DNA of 64,000 nt, from the NCBI RefSeq assembly GCF_030137545.1, contig NZ_JARUVL010000003.1, forward strand, positions 1 through 64,000, read 5' to 3'. The notes beneath the pieces were generated by a model. The model ran no database searches and was not told the origin of the DNA. It saw only the letters and a program-made list of their open reading frames with translations. The position numbers and the translations under genes were made by a program. Every line of letters begins with the position of its first letter. Within the stretch, counting starts at the first letter, position 1. Source of the DNA: Virgibacillus sp. LDC-1. GTDB taxonomy: Bacteria > Bacillota > Bacilli > Bacillales > Amphibacillaceae. Positions 24,576-37,052 of this stretch are shown here, one piece after another.

Positions 24576-27221
24576 TTACTCATTTTTGATCGCTTGCGCA
24601 ACATAATCTTGTGCATATGCTAATGCAGTCTCGATCTTCTCGGGATCCTTACCACCAGCTTGAGCCATATCTGGTCGGCCACCACCGCCGCCGCCACAAA
24701 GACGAGCCGCTTCCTTAATCAAATTGCCAGCATGGAGTCCACGTGTGATTAAATCCTTTGTAACACCAGCCGCAAGCTGAACCTTTCCATCATTTTCTGC
24801 TGCTAGTAATATGACACCAGAATTTATCTTTTGTTTTAATTCATCTAACATCGTCCGTAGCTGGTTCATATCTTTTACAGCTACCTTTTGAGCTAAAAGT
24901 GGTATCGTCTTAATTGTAACGATCTCTTCCATAATAGATGCTGCTTCTGCGTTAGCAAGCTTCGCATTCATTGATTCGTTTTCTTTTTGTAATGCACGTA
25001 GTTCATCATGTAACGCTTCAATACGCGTTGGAACTTGTTCTTCCTTTGTTTTCAACAGACTTGCAGCTTGTTGAAGCGTTGACCGCTTTTCATTTAAAAA
25101 TTGATACGCGAATTTACTTGTAACAGCTTCTACTCTTCGCGTTCCAGCTCCAATTCCGCCTTCGGAGACGATTTTAAATAAGCCAATCTCCGACGTATTA
25201 CGAACATGACAGCCACCACAAAGCTCTAAGCTATAATCACCAATTTGAACAACACGCACAATATCGCCATACTTTTCTCCAAATAGAGCCATTGCCCCTA
25301 GCTTTTTAGCTTCATCGATTTTCTTGTAATCAATCGTTAGAGGAATTGATTGCCAAATTCTCTCATTCACAATCTCTTCTACTTTTTGGAGCTCGTCAGC
25401 TGTAACAGGACCAAAATGAGAAAAATCAAATCGTAGCCTATCTGGCTCTACTAAAGATCCTGCTTGATTAACATGTGAGCCAAGCACATCCTTTAATGCC
25501 TGGTGAAGTAAATGGGTTGCAGTATGGTTTTTAACAACGGCATTACGGAAATCTGATTCAACAATCGCTTTTACACGCTGACCAACTTCAAGCGTGCCTT
25601 CTTTTATCGTTACATGGTGGATATGCTGCCCTTTTGGTGACTTCTTAACAGCTTCCACATATGCAGAAGCAGTATCTGTATAAATCCAACCTTTATCCGC
25701 AATTTGTCCGCCACTTTCTGCATAGAAAGGTGTTTCTTTTAGAATGATAAATACTGCATCATCCGCATTCGCAGCATCTACATAATCTTTATCCTTTAAA
25801 ATTGCAGCTATTTCGGTAGCACCTTCTAAAGCATCATACCCAATAAATTTACTTTCTACTTCTAACTCAGAAAGCACACTATCTTGAACATGCATAGAAT
25901 CCACCTTCTGACGTGCATTACGCGCACGTTCACGTTGTGCTTCCATATTTGCTTTAAACCCTTTTTCATCAATGGTGAATCCATGCTCTGCTACATATTC
26001 CTCAGTCAATTCCTTTGGAAATCCATACGTATCATATAGTCGGAATACTTCTTCACCAGGAAATACAGTACTATTTTTTGCTTTTTCTTCTGTTAAAATT
26101 CGTGTTAAAATTTCTAAGCCATCGTGCAATGTCTCATGAAAACGTTCTTCCTCAACTTTAATTACATTTTCAATAAAGGCACGTTGCTTTTCCACCTCTG
26201 GATAATAGTCATGCATGATTTTTCCAACTACCGCAACGAGCTTATACATGAACGGCTTTTCGATGCCAATTTGTTTTGCAAAACGAACTGCTCTTCGTAA
26301 TAATCTTCTTAGCACATAGCCTCTTCCTTCATTCGATGGAAGGGCACCATCTCCGACAGCAAAAGCAACCGTCCGAATATGATCGGCAATCACTTTAAAA
26401 GCAGTATCACTTTCTGGATTTTTCCCATAAGAAGTAGTTGCGAGTTCTTCCGTTTTACGGATAATTGGTAAGAATAAATCTGTTTCAAAGTTCGTTGGAA
26501 CATCTTGAATTACCGAAACCATCCGTTCTAAGCCCATCCCTGTATCAATGTTTTTCTTTGGTAATGGAGTATATGTGTCATCTGGATTATGATTAAATTG
26601 TGAAAATACAAGATTCCAAATTTCTAAATAGCGATCATTTTCACCACCAGGATATAATTCTGGATCATTAGGATCATTTCCATATTTTTCACCACGATCA
26701 TAGAATATCTCGGTATTTGGTCCACTTGGCCCTTCTCCAATATCCCAGAAATTTTCCTCCAAGCGAATAATTCGCTCTTTTGGTAATTTGATTTCATTTA
26801 ACCAAATATCATATGCTTCATCATCTTCTGGATGCACGGTTACAGATAAAAGCGCTTGATCAAAGCCAATCCACTTCGGACTAGTTAGAAACTCCCAAGC
26901 CCAATGAATCGCTTCTTTTTTGAAGTAATCACCGATTGAAAAGTTTCCAAGCATCTCAAAGAATGTATGATGACGGGCGGTATATCCAACATTTTCAATA
27001 TCATTTGTACGAATTGATTTTTGTGCATTTACTAAACGTGGATTTTCAGGGATTACACTGCCATCGAAATATTTTTTCAATGTTGCTACACCACTGTTAA
27101 TCCACAGGAGCGTTGGATCATCCTTTGGTATAAGTGAAGCGCTAGGCTCTATACGATGTCCTTTCTCCTCAAAAAAATCTAAGAACATTTGCCTTACTTG
27201 AGCTGATGTTAATTGTTTCAT
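24576..27221 (-). CDS. alaS: alanyl-tRNA synthetase
   Basis: Charges tRNA-Ala. 881 residues with all domains: the class II catalytic core ([21 protein letters not shown]), the tRNA recognition region, the editing domain with HTATHLLH and CGGCHV zinc ligands, and the C-terminal DHHA1 domain with [16 protein letters not shown]. The ATG follows GGAGG; an earlier in-frame codon 21 nt upstream is less likely. It is controlled by the T-box leader directly upstream. Confidence 0.98.
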   Translation of the reverse strand: MKQLTSAQVRQMFLDFFEEKGHRIEPSASLIPKDDPTLLWINSGVATLKKYFDGSVIPENPRLVNAQKSIRTNDIENVGYTARHHTFFEMLGNFSIGDYFKKEAIHWAWEFLTSPKWIGFDQALLSVTVHPEDDEAYDIWLNEIKLPKERIIRLEENFWDIGEGPSGPNTEIFYDRGEKYGNDPNDPELYPGGENDRYLEIWNLVFSQFNHNPDDTYTPLPKKNIDTGMGLERMVSVIQDVPTNFETDLFLPIIRKTEELATTSYGKNPESDTAFKVIADHIRTVAFAVGDGALPSNEGRGYVLRRLLRRAVRFAKQIGIEKPFMYKLVAVVGKIMHDYYPEVEKQRAFIENVIKVEEERFHETLHDGLEILTRILTEEKAKNSTVFPGEEVFRLYDTYGFPKELTEEYVAEHGFTIDEKGFKANMEAQRERARNARQKVDSMHVQDSVLSELEVESKFIGYDALEGATEIAAILKDKDYVDAANADDAVFIILKETPFYAESGGQIADKGWIYTDTASAYVEAVKKSPKGQHIHHVTIKEGTLEVGQRVKAIVESDFRNAVVKNHTATHLLHQALKDVLGSHVNQAGSLVEPDRLRFDFSHFGPVTADELQKVEEIVNERIWQSIPLTIDYKKIDEAKKLGAMALFGEKYGDIVRVVQIGDYSLELCGGCHVRNTSEIGLFKIVSEGGIGAGTRRVEAVTSKFAYQFLNEKRSTLQQAASLLKTKEEQVPTRIEALHDELRALQKENESMNAKLANAEAASIMEEIVTIKTIPLLAQKVAVKDMNQLRTMLDELKQKINSGVILLAAENDGKVQLAAGVTKDLITRGLHAGNLIKEAARLCGGGGGGRPDMAQAGGKDPEKIETALAYAQDYVAQAIKNE

Positions 27222-27260
27222 CTTTATTCCTCCGTTTTTCATAGTAAAAAAATTGCAAAC

Positions 27261-27506
27261 AAAAAACTCGTCGCTGCTTCTTATGCAGGGACGAGGATAA
27301 TCGCGGTACCACCCTAGTTATGAACAAATTACTGTTCATCTCTCAAGTATGATAACGGTGTAAAACCGGCGAGGATTAGTCGCATTCCGGTGTAGCTTTC
27401 CATGGCTCAATGGCTAGGATTTCTTGCAGCCTAATGAAAATCCCTCTCTTGTAAGCCTGAGTCTCCATGTACTCTTTACCTTCAACATATTTACATATAG
27501 CAATTA
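27261..27506 (-). promoter_or_regulatory. T-box riboswitch leader of alaS
   Basis: On the minus strand the conserved T-box sequence GGTGGTACCGCG (27302-27313) precedes a strong terminator, whose arms CTCGTCGCTGC (27267-27277) and GCAGGGACGAG (27285-27295) are followed by a T run. Upstream lies the stem I region back to the promoter. Uncharged tRNA-Ala should favour the antiterminator and alaS expression. Confidence 0.93.
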
Positions 27507-27512
27507 TGCGTT

Positions 27513-27541
27513 ATTATATTGAATCTCATCTTAAATGTCAA
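27513..27541 (-). promoter_or_regulatory. consensus sigma-A promoter of alaS
   Basis: Minus-strand TTGACA (27536-27541) and TATAAT (27513-27518) with exactly 17 nt between them: a perfect consensus. The -35 overlaps the stop codon of the upstream gene yrrI. Transcription would start near 27506 and enter the T-box leader. Confidence 0.85.
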
Positions 27542-28608
27542 TTGTTCTGGCTAAAAATAATCATATGACTAACAACTACTTTTAAAATAGTTAATAACGG
27601 GACAGCTAAAATCATACCAATTACTCCGCTTAATTGTCCTCCTAAGAGCAAAGCAAAAATAATGGCAACTGGATGAATATCAATACTCTTTCCAACAATG
27701 TATGGAGCAAGAAGATTGCTTTCAATTAATTGAATCACGAAAACGGTGCCTACTACGAACAATACCATCTTCCCCGATATAGTGAGCGCAATCGCCACAG
27801 CAGGTGCAGCTCCAATAATCGGTCCAAAATAAGGAATAATATTCGTTAACCCCATAATAATCGCTAGTAATAGCGCGTATTTCATTCCAAAGAATTGAAA
27901 TGCAATATACGTAGCAAGCGCAACAAAAAAACATACAAGAAGCTGACCACGAATATAGTTTCCAAGACTGTCATCAATCGCATGAATGACACTACTGCTC
28001 TGTTTTCGGTATTTTTTAGGAATATAAGCTTTCACACGCTCTTTTAGCTTATCGTAATCCTTCAAAAAATAAAAAACAAGAACAGGAATAACTGTAAGCA
28101 TGATGATCATATCAAATATTTTAGATACGCCTCCAATTAGCTTACCTAGCAAATTTTCAATGTATTTTTCTGCATCACGAATAATGTGATCGATTTTATC
28201 ATGAACGGATTCTGGTAAAAAAGAGGTCGATTCATATACTTGATAAATGATTGATTCATACATACGCACAAGCTGAGGCAGATGTGCATTTAAATCTCGT
28301 AATTGTTGGACCGTTACAGGATAGATTAAATACACTAAATACGCTCCTCCACCAAAAAACAACAAATAAATACTTAAGATGGAGAGTGTTTTTGGTACGT
28401 TAACTTTATCTAGCTTTTTGATAATCGGATACAATAAATACGCAATTAAGCAAGCAATTAAAAAAGGGGAAAATAATTTCCAAAGAAAGGACAGCACTGC
28501 TTGATAAAATGGAAATAGTTTTACGAGCAAAAATAAAAAGAGAAACAAAATAATACCAAAAATCATCCAATATAAATATGGAAGTGGTTTTATATCCTTA
28601 CGCATCAT
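27538..28608 (-). CDS. yrrI: AI-2E family transporter (YrrI)
   Basis: A 356-residue membrane protein of the AI-2E/UPF0118 family with about seven to eight membrane helices, a soluble loop (about 130-160) and the family motifs YIRGQLLVCFFVA, GLTNIIPYFGP and HPVAIIFALLLGGQLSGVIGMILAVP. Substrate unknown; relatives transport Na+/H+ or are linked to autoinducer-2. Two adjacent ATG codons could serve; both lie behind AAGGAG. Position upstream of alaS matches B. subtilis yrrI. Confidence 0.9.
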   Translation of the reverse strand: MMRKDIKPLPYLYWMIFGIILFLFLFLLVKLFPFYQAVLSFLWKLFSPFLIACLIAYLLYPIIKKLDKVNVPKTLSILSIYLLFFGGGAYLVYLIYPVTVQQLRDLNAHLPQLVRMYESIIYQVYESTSFLPESVHDKIDHIIRDAEKYIENLLGKLIGGVSKIFDMIIMLTVIPVLVFYFLKDYDKLKERVKAYIPKKYRKQSSSVIHAIDDSLGNYIRGQLLVCFFVALATYIAFQFFGMKYALLLAIIMGLTNIIPYFGPIIGAAPAVAIALTISGKMVLFVVGTVFVIQLIESNLLAPYIVGKSIDIHPVAIIFALLLGGQLSGVIGMILAVPLLTILKVVVSHMIIFSQNN

Positions 28609-28651
28609 GACATCTCCTTAGTATGTTGAAAAATAATTATACTAGGCGATG

Positions 28652-28843
28652 TCACTGAACTTGCCGCTCCTCATCACTAAATAAATCATCAAGTGAGCTT
28701 AATGAACCATCTACTTCCACCTGATGAACAGTTAAGGCAGTTCCTACAATAGCTATTTCAATATAACAGGACCAGCAATAGAATTGCTGTGAGCCGATTT
28801 TACCTAAATCCTTGCTCTGACAATTTGGACATTGCATCAACAT
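28652..28843 (-). CDS. small zinc-ribbon protein
   Basis: 63 residues with two CxxC pairs (CPNC near residue 5 and CWSC near 23) that should hold one zinc ion, followed by a short beta-rich and acidic tail. It resembles the small YrzQ/YrzR-type proteins near this place in Bacilli, but cannot be assigned firmly. A GGGGAG site precedes the ATG. It lies between recD2 and yrrI. Function unknown. Confidence 0.75.
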   Translation of the reverse strand: MLMQCPNCQSKDLGKIGSQQFYCWSCYIEIAIVGTALTVHQVEVDGSLSSLDDLFSDEERQVQ

Positions 28844-28909
28844 AAAATCTCCCCTATAAACAGAAGGTTTTGCTGTTATGCTTGCCCGCTTTACTTAAAA
28901 GTATACATA

Positions 28910-31231
28910 TTAGTCCATAAAATCATATGGTGAAAGGGCATCTTCCTCATCAGCTTCTGCTAATGGAAGACTTGTGGATGTCAATGCTTCTTGCAGGTGG
29001 TCCGATAATGAAGTAAACCTGCGATGAACGTCCAATGTTTGTACCCCTTTTAAAAATGCTTGTTTTTCACCACAAATAATAATAGATTCCTTTGCTCTCG
29101 TAATCCCTGTATAAAGCAGGTTTTTTCGAAGCATGCGATGATAGGACGATACGACTGGTAGGATAATGATTGGAAATTCACTGCCTTGTGATTTGTGGAT
29201 GGAAATACAATACGCATGCATGATATTTACGTAATCCTTACGTTCATAGACAACCTCTTTCCCGTCAAATGAAATGACAAGCTGTTCTACTCCGTCTACG
29301 TTTTCATCCTCAGTAAAAATAGCAACTACTTCTCCAATGTCCCCATTATAGACATTATCTTCCGGTTGGTTCACAAGCTGGATAATCTTATCCCCTACAC
29401 GAAAAACCGCCTCCAGCGCTTTAACCTCTCGTCTTTGATTCGTCTTTGGATTAATGAGCTGTTGCAATGCTTTATTTAAGGCATGTATACCTGCTACTGA
29501 ACGATACATCGGAGCAAGCACCTGAATATCTCTAATATCATATCCTTTTTCCAGCGCTTTCGAAACGACACTCGTGACAACATCTACAACATGGTGATCT
29601 CGACAATTGAGGAAGCTAAAATCCTGTGCATTGTTTAAGGATGCTTGTGTACAACGATCCTGTTTGATTTGATGTGCCAGTTGAATAATTTGAGATCCTT
29701 CCTTTTGACGATACACCTCTTGTAAAGAAACGAACGGAATACAGCCACTTGCCAATAAATCTGCTAACACCTGACCTGGGCCAACAGATGGCAGCTGGTC
29801 TTCGTCCCCTACAAGAAGTACTTGCATATCATCTGGAATGGCCTTAAATAAGCTATTGGCTAACCAAATATCTACCATTGAGAACTCATCGATAATTAAG
29901 AGTTTTCCTTGAAGTGGTTCATGCTCATTCTTTTCAAACCCTTCATGCCCATCCCAACCAAGCAAGCGATGAATCGTTCTTGCGGGAAGTGAAGTTGACT
30001 CATTCAGCCTTTTCGCCGCTCGTCCTGTTGGTGCTGTTAATACGAAAGGAAAATCTGACTTATTATCATAGGAAGAAGGATCTACAGAAAGCTGGTGAAT
30101 GGCTGCATAGGCTTTTATGATTCCTTTGACAACAGTCGTTTTACCTGTTCCTGGCCCTCCAGTTAAAATCATTACTTTTGCATGTAATGCTTGCTGGATT
30201 GCATCAAATTGCTCTTTGCCATAGCTAAGAATCTCTTCTTCCTCAATCTCGCCGATAATTGTCATAAGTTCTGCCAACGTTGTTTCTTTTTCTATCGGGT
30301 TTTCGATGATGCGTTTTAAATTAGATACGAACCCATCCTCTGCATAATAAAGCGAAGGCATATATACATGCCCATCCTGAATGATAATTTTCTTTTCTTG
30401 ATTCAGTCTTTCCATACCGCTCTCTATTTCTTCGTCAGGTAGCGCATAAGATGGATGGTTTAATAATTCTTTCATTTCTTTTATACAATGGTCTACTGGT
30501 AAAAACACATGCCCTTCTTGAACACTTTTCTGAAGGATATACAAGCAACCCGCACCAATTCGATTTGAATGGGTAAACTCAATTCCATTTTGTCTTGCAA
30601 TCGCATCTGCCGTTTGAAATCCAAAACCATCAATATCAAATACATATTGATAAGGGTCCTTTTCTAAAATATCAATCGCATCTTCCTTGTAATTTTGGTA
30701 GATTTTCTGTGCCATCTTAAGTCCAATATTATATTTAGATAGATAGACCGCTACGTGTTCAAATCCTTGGTTTTCCTGAAGTGATTTCACTAAATTCGCA
30801 GCTTTTTCCTTTTTTAAACCTGGAATATCCTGTAGTACGGTTGGATCATGAAGAATTTTAGAAATAGCAGATGCTCCTAGCTTATCCACGATACGAGTTG
30901 CTGTTTTCTTTCCGATTCCGTAAAACAAGTCGCTGGATAAGTAAGCGACGATCCCTTCTTTTGAATCGGGAATAATCGTTTGGTAAGATTCTACATTGTA
31001 TTGCATACCAAATTTACGATGTTGTTCAAACTGACCGAAAAACATATAGCTTGTATTTTCCTGTAATGAAAAATACCCTTTGATAACAATTTCTTTTTCC
31101 TGATACGCTGTATTCGTTTCACGAACACTAATTTTAGCAATCGTAAAATTTTCGGTCTCATTTTGAAAGATCGTATAAAGGAGATCACCTTTTATATACT
31201 CTTTTTCTACTGCTTGAATTTCGTTCTCCAT
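28910..31231 (-). CDS. recD2: ATP-dependent DNA helicase RecD2 (YrrC)
   Basis: A 5'-3' superfamily 1B helicase that works without RecBC in Firmicutes, in repair and replication restart. 773 residues: N-terminal OB-like and helix-hairpin-helix regions (FYGIGKKTATRIVDKLG), Walker A GGPGTGKTT at about 357-365, Walker B LLIIDEFSMVD, GDEDQLPSVGPGQVLADL, and C-terminal IHKSQGSEF and YTGITRAKE motifs. GGGGTAGG precedes the ATG. It is 17 nt from the TPR gene upstream. Confidence 0.96.
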   Translation of the reverse strand: MENEIQAVEKEYIKGDLLYTIFQNETENFTIAKISVRETNTAYQEKEIVIKGYFSLQENTSYMFFGQFEQHRKFGMQYNVESYQTIIPDSKEGIVAYLSSDLFYGIGKKTATRIVDKLGASAISKILHDPTVLQDIPGLKKEKAANLVKSLQENQGFEHVAVYLSKYNIGLKMAQKIYQNYKEDAIDILEKDPYQYVFDIDGFGFQTADAIARQNGIEFTHSNRIGAGCLYILQKSVQEGHVFLPVDHCIKEMKELLNHPSYALPDEEIESGMERLNQEKKIIIQDGHVYMPSLYYAEDGFVSNLKRIIENPIEKETTLAELMTIIGEIEEEEILSYGKEQFDAIQQALHAKVMILTGGPGTGKTTVVKGIIKAYAAIHQLSVDPSSYDNKSDFPFVLTAPTGRAAKRLNESTSLPARTIHRLLGWDGHEGFEKNEHEPLQGKLLIIDEFSMVDIWLANSLFKAIPDDMQVLLVGDEDQLPSVGPGQVLADLLASGCIPFVSLQEVYRQKEGSQIIQLAHQIKQDRCTQASLNNAQDFSFLNCRDHHVVDVVTSVVSKALEKGYDIRDIQVLAPMYRSVAGIHALNKALQQLINPKTNQRREVKALEAVFRVGDKIIQLVNQPEDNVYNGDIGEVVAIFTEDENVDGVEQLVISFDGKEVVYERKDYVNIMHAYCISIHKSQGSEFPIIILPVVSSYHRMLRKNLLYTGITRAKESIIICGEKQAFLKGVQTLDVHRRFTSLSDHLQEALTSTSLPLAEADEEDALSPYDFMD

Positions 31232-31248
31232 GGTCCTACCCCACGTTT

Positions 31249-31914
31249 CTACATGTCTTGATTCATAAACTCCATAACTCGCTTTAACCCATTCGCTGCT
31301 AATAAATGATCTGGTTGTATTTCTATTGCACGCTCAAAATGCTCCTGTGCCTTCTTTACAGCATCTTCGTACAAGGCAATTACTCCTAAATTATAATGGG
31401 CATCACTATGCTCTTGATCTTTATTTAACACTTGTTCAAACGCGGATTTCGCATCAGCTAGATGATTACTTTGTGCTAACGCAAGTCCATATTGGAACAA
31501 ACTATCAATATGATCTTCTTCTAGCTCTGTTGCTCTTAGAAAATAGGGCAATGCTAGTTTAAAATGCTCCTCTTTTTGGAAGGTCATACCGAGCATATAA
31601 TACACATCACCTTCTTCAAGTCCTAATTCAATCGCTTTTTGATAATTTTCTTGTGCCTTCGGGTAAAGAGATTGTTCATAATAAACATTTCCTAGCCCAT
31701 AAAAGGCTGTAGCTGCATGTGGATCTAATTCTAAAGCCCGCTCATAAAATCGTTGTGCACGGCCTTGATCATTAATATGCATCAATAAATTACCGAAATT
31801 AATATATCCTAGTGCATCATCTGGATGCGCTTCAATGTATGCATTAAATAGACGTGCAGCTTCTTCATAATTATGATGCTTCATTTGTTCAATCGCTAAT
31901 TGGATAGTATCCAT
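31249..31914 (-). CDS. yrrB: TPR repeat protein YrrB
   Basis: 221 residues made of about six tetratricopeptide repeats in a row (for example the unit DALGYINFGNLLMHINDQGR, then AATAFYGLGNVYYEQSLYPK). It has no signal peptide and is likely a cytoplasmic scaffold. B. subtilis YrrB has a solved TPR superhelix but no settled function. It lies between mnmA and recD2, as in B. subtilis. Confidence 0.92.
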   Translation of the reverse strand: MDTIQLAIEQMKHHNYEEAARLFNAYIEAHPDDALGYINFGNLLMHINDQGRAQRFYERALELDPHAATAFYGLGNVYYEQSLYPKAQENYQKAIELGLEEGDVYYMLGMTFQKEEHFKLALPYFLRATELEEDHIDSLFQYGLALAQSNHLADAKSAFEQVLNKDQEHSDAHYNLGVIALYEDAVKKAQEHFERAIEIQPDHLLAANGLKRVMEFMNQDM

Positions 31915-31960
31915 GAAAAAACTCCCTTATCCATGTTAAAATTTCGTTTCCATCATTGGC

Positions 31961-34232
<2,272 letters not shown>

Positions 34233-34267
34233 GTTCTATCCTTTCCTTCCTTTAAAAAACATTCCGT

Positions 34268-34687
34268 CTAAATATAAAACATGTACGCTTCCTTTGGCTC
34301 ATCAAGCTCGTGACGGATTAAATCCTCTAAGGTCGTATTATCTAAAACATCTTTTACCGCATCTCGAATACGAAGCCAAAGTGCTTGCTTCGCAGGCTCT
34401 TCATCCTCAATTCCTTCTACTGGAGTGATTGGGCCTTCTAAAACACGAATAATATCACCTGCACTGATTTCTTCTGGTTTACAAGGTAATTTATAGCCTC
34501 CATAAGCACCACGAACACTTTGAATTAACCCTGCATTACGAAGTGGCGTTGCAAGTTGCTCTAAATAATTTTCCGAAAGCTGATGTGCTTTAGCAATCGC
34601 CTTTAAAGGCGTAGGACCATCTCCGTAATTTTTAGCCAAAGCGATCATAATCGTTAATCCATATCGTCCTTTTGTAGATATCTTCAT
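34268..34687 (-). CDS. cymR: Rrf2-family regulator CymR
   Basis: The master repressor of cysteine metabolism in Bacilli, which acts with CysK. 139 residues: winged-helix MKISTKGRYGLTIMIALAK, recognition helix LSENYLEQLATPLRNAGLIQSVRGAYGGY. It lacks the three clustered cysteines that bind Fe-S in IscR; one Cys is present. ATG chosen behind GAGGTG rather than a GTG 9 nt upstream. A perfect palindrome lies about 100 nt upstream, perhaps its own or another operator. Confidence 0.92.
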   Translation of the reverse strand: MKISTKGRYGLTIMIALAKNYGDGPTPLKAIAKAHQLSENYLEQLATPLRNAGLIQSVRGAYGGYKLPCKPEEISAGDIIRVLEGPITPVEGIEDEEPAKQALWLRIRDAVKDVLDNTTLEDLIRHELDEPKEAYMFYI

Positions 34688-34782
34688 TTCAAACACCTCT
34701 ATTTAAATAAACAATTCTATTCCAATATGCATGCGTGAATTCGCAATTACATGACTAGCGTACATATCATTCGTTCACATTT

Positions 34783-34810
34783 ATAATACATGATATTATA
34801 TCATGAACAA
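34783..34810 (-). promoter_or_regulatory. palindrome within a possible cymR promoter
   Basis: CATGATATTATATCATG (34789-34805) is a perfect palindrome with 8 bp arms around one T. On the minus strand it fills the 16 nt spacer and touches the edge between TTGTTC (34805-34810) and TATTAT (34783-34788). The plus strand also shows TATAAT at 34782-34787. A repressor bound here could block cymR, rarA or both. Confidence 0.4.
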
Positions 34811-34884
34811 TGTCCATCTTGCATTTTATCCATTTCATGATTAACCTTAAATTATCATTCTATTATTAGTAAAGGACGATTAAC

Positions 34885-36162
34885 ATGAATCAACAGCCAT
34901 TAGCATATCGAATGCGCCCTTCCCACATAAAAGAAATTATTGGTCAAAAGCATCTTGTTGGCGAAGGAAAAATATTATCCAGAATGGTTCAAGCAGAACG
35001 ATTAGCATCAATGATCTTATTTGGTCCGCCTGGTACAGGGAAAACGTCAATGGCAACCGCCCTAGCAAAAAGTCTTCAATTACCTGTTAAAATGCTAAAT
35101 GCAGTTGTAGATAAAAAGAAAGATATGGAAATAATCGTTGCAGAAGCGAAAATGACCGGGCACCTCGTCTTAATTCTCGATGAAGTACATCGGTTAGACA
35201 AAGCAAAACAGGACTTTTTACTACCACATCTAGAAAGTAATTTAATTACACTAATCGGTTGTACTACGAGCAATCCGTATCATTCGATTAATCCGGCAAT
35301 ACGCAGCAGATGCCATTTATTTGAATTACATCCTTTAACAACAGAAGAAGTAAAGCTTGCACTTTATCGTGCAATGGAAAATGTAACAGAAGGATTAGGT
35401 AATGTCCATATTAACTTAGCAGAAGATGCACTTAACCACTTTGCTTTTGCATCGAATGGGGATTTGCGATCGGCATTAAATGGTCTCGAGCTCGCTGTCT
35501 ATTCAACACCTAAAAACGAGCTTGATTCAATCGATATTTCACTTGAAATCGCCGAAACATGCATGCAAAAAAAGAGCTTTTCACATGATAAAGACGGAGA
35601 CGCTCACTATGACGTATTATCTGCATTTCAAAAATCTATTCGTGGTAGTGATGTAGATGCGGCACTTCACTATTTAGGAAGATTAATTGAAGCAGGAGAT
35701 TTAGATAGTATTGCAAGAAGAATGATTGTTACTGCCTACGAGGATATTGGTGTTGCGAATCCACAGGCAGGTCCGCGGGCAGTCGCTGCTGTTCAAGCAG
35801 CTGAACGAATTGGATTTCCGGAAGCACGCATTCCCCTTGCTGTTGCGATTGTGGAATTGTGTTTATCACCAAAATCTAATACAGCTTATAAAGCGCTTGA
35901 TGCCGCACTTTCAGATATTCGTAAAGGTAAAAGTGGAGATATTCCGAATCATTTAAAGGACGCACACTATAAAGGTGCTTCCGAACTAGGCAGAGGAATA
36001 GAATATCAGTATCCGCATAATGCGGAAAATGGGTGGGTGAAACAGCAATACTTGCCTGATACGATAAAGCATAAACAGTATTATCATCCGAAAAGCAACG
36101 GGAAATTTGAAAAAGCATTTAAACAAGTGTATGAAAAACTAAAAAATGATCAATCACATTAA
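34885..36162 (+). CDS. rarA: replication-associated recombination protein RarA (YrvN)
   Basis: An AAA+ clamp-loader-like ATPase of the MgsA/RarA/WRNIP1 family acting at stalled forks. 425 residues: Walker A FGPPGTGKTS, Walker B LILDEVHR, sensor 1 GCTTSNP, SRC arginine-finger region and the C-terminal tetramerisation domain (YEDIGVANPQ, AVAIVELCLSPKSN, YKYPHN-like end). AAAGGA precedes the ATG. It is divergent from cymR, as in B. subtilis. Confidence 0.96.
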   Translation: MNQQPLAYRMRPSHIKEIIGQKHLVGEGKILSRMVQAERLASMILFGPPGTGKTSMATALAKSLQLPVKMLNAVVDKKKDMEIIVAEAKMTGHLVLILDEVHRLDKAKQDFLLPHLESNLITLIGCTTSNPYHSINPAIRSRCHLFELHPLTTEEVKLALYRAMENVTEGLGNVHINLAEDALNHFAFASNGDLRSALNGLELAVYSTPKNELDSIDISLEIAETCMQKKSFSHDKDGDAHYDVLSAFQKSIRGSDVDAALHYLGRLIEAGDLDSIARRMIVTAYEDIGVANPQAGPRAVAAVQAAERIGFPEARIPLAVAIVELCLSPKSNTAYKALDAALSDIRKGKSGDIPNHLKDAHYKGASELGRGIEYQYPHNAENGWVKQQYLPDTIKHKQYYHPKSNGKFEKAFKQVYEKLKNDQSH

Positions 36163-36241
36163 AGTATCTTTAAAATTACAAGGAAGCTAGTATAATTCTC
36201 CCTTCTATCGGCAAAGCTAATATAAACATTTGTCTAGGTGA

Positions 36242-36283
36242 AAAAGTCTAATTCCATAAAAAGAAAGGCTACAAGACTTTTTA
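36242..36283 (+). terminator. terminator after rarA
   Basis: AAAAAGTCT (36242-36250) pairs with AGACTTTTT (36275-36283), giving a hairpin ending in T on the plus strand, between rarA and the next gene. Confidence 0.65.
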
Positions 36284-36334
36284 TTCAACATTCATAGACA
36301 TAAAATGCTGATATGGAAAGGGAGCTGAAACTTA

Positions 36335-36988
36335 ATGGCTAAAGTAAGACAAGATGCATGGTCACATGAAGACGACCTACTATTAGCTGAAACCGTTTTG
36401 CGTCACATTCGTGATGGAAGTACACAATTAAATGCATTCGAAGAAGTGGGAGATAAATTAAACCGAACTTCTGCAGCTTGCGGGTTTCGTTGGAATGCAG
36501 AGATTAGAAAAAAGTATGAAAATGCCATTGATCTTGCCAAAAGACAACGAAAAGAGAAAAAACGAGCGTTGCAAACACATGGGAAGCAGACGAGTAAAAC
36601 ACAGCCAGTGCTAGCATTGCCAGCGAATTTGGATAACACGGAGAAAAATCCGATAGAAGAAAGTTCTATTTCACTAGACTCTGTGATTCATTTTTTAACT
36701 CACCTAAAAAAAGATTACTATGCTTCTAATCAATCAAAAATAACGCTCGAACAAACAAAGCGAGAAAATGAGAAGCTCAAAAACAAAGTGTATGCACTTG
36801 AAAACCAACTAAAAGAAACAGAGTATCGACTCCAAACAATTCAAGAAGACTATCAAGTATTTGTCCAAATTATGGATCGAGCTAGAAAAATGACGGTGCT
36901 TGATGACCATGATAGCTTTCAAGCCCCTGCATTTAAAATGGATAAAAACGGTAACTTAGAGCAATTAGCACAAAGCTCAGGTAACTAA
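36335..36988 (+). CDS. RsfA-family prespore-type transcription factor
   Basis: 217 residues: an N-terminal Myb/SANT-like DNA-binding domain (AWSHEDDLLLAETVLRHI, then TSAACGFRWNAEIRKKY), a basic segment, and a C-terminal coiled coil (about 140-185). This is the RsfA/YlbO (GerR) layout; in B. subtilis these proteins tune sigma-F and sigma-E dependent spore gene expression. The exact orthologue is uncertain. GGGAGCTG precedes the ATG. It stands alone between two terminators. Confidence 0.88.
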   Translation: MAKVRQDAWSHEDDLLLAETVLRHIRDGSTQLNAFEEVGDKLNRTSAACGFRWNAEIRKKYENAIDLAKRQRKEKKRALQTHGKQTSKTQPVLALPANLDNTEKNPIEESSISLDSVIHFLTHLKKDYYASNQSKITLEQTKRENEKLKNKVYALENQLKETEYRLQTIQEDYQVFVQIMDRARKMTVLDDHDSFQAPAFKMDKNGNLEQLAQSSGN

Positions 36989-36993
36989 CAAAC

Positions 36994-37035
36994 AGGGCTT
37001 CCCATCGTTTAAAGAAGAAACGAAAGGGAAGCCCT
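36994..37035 (+). terminator. hairpin terminator after the RsfA-family gene
   Basis: AGGGCTTCCC (36994-37003) pairs with GGGAAGCCCT (37026-37035), and inner CGTTT/AAACG extends the stem. The following tract is TAATAATTG, weaker than a full T run, but the stem is long and perfect. It may also mark the end of the facing 6S RNA transcript. Confidence 0.65.
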
Positions 37036-37052
37036 TAATAATTGTTCTGCTA

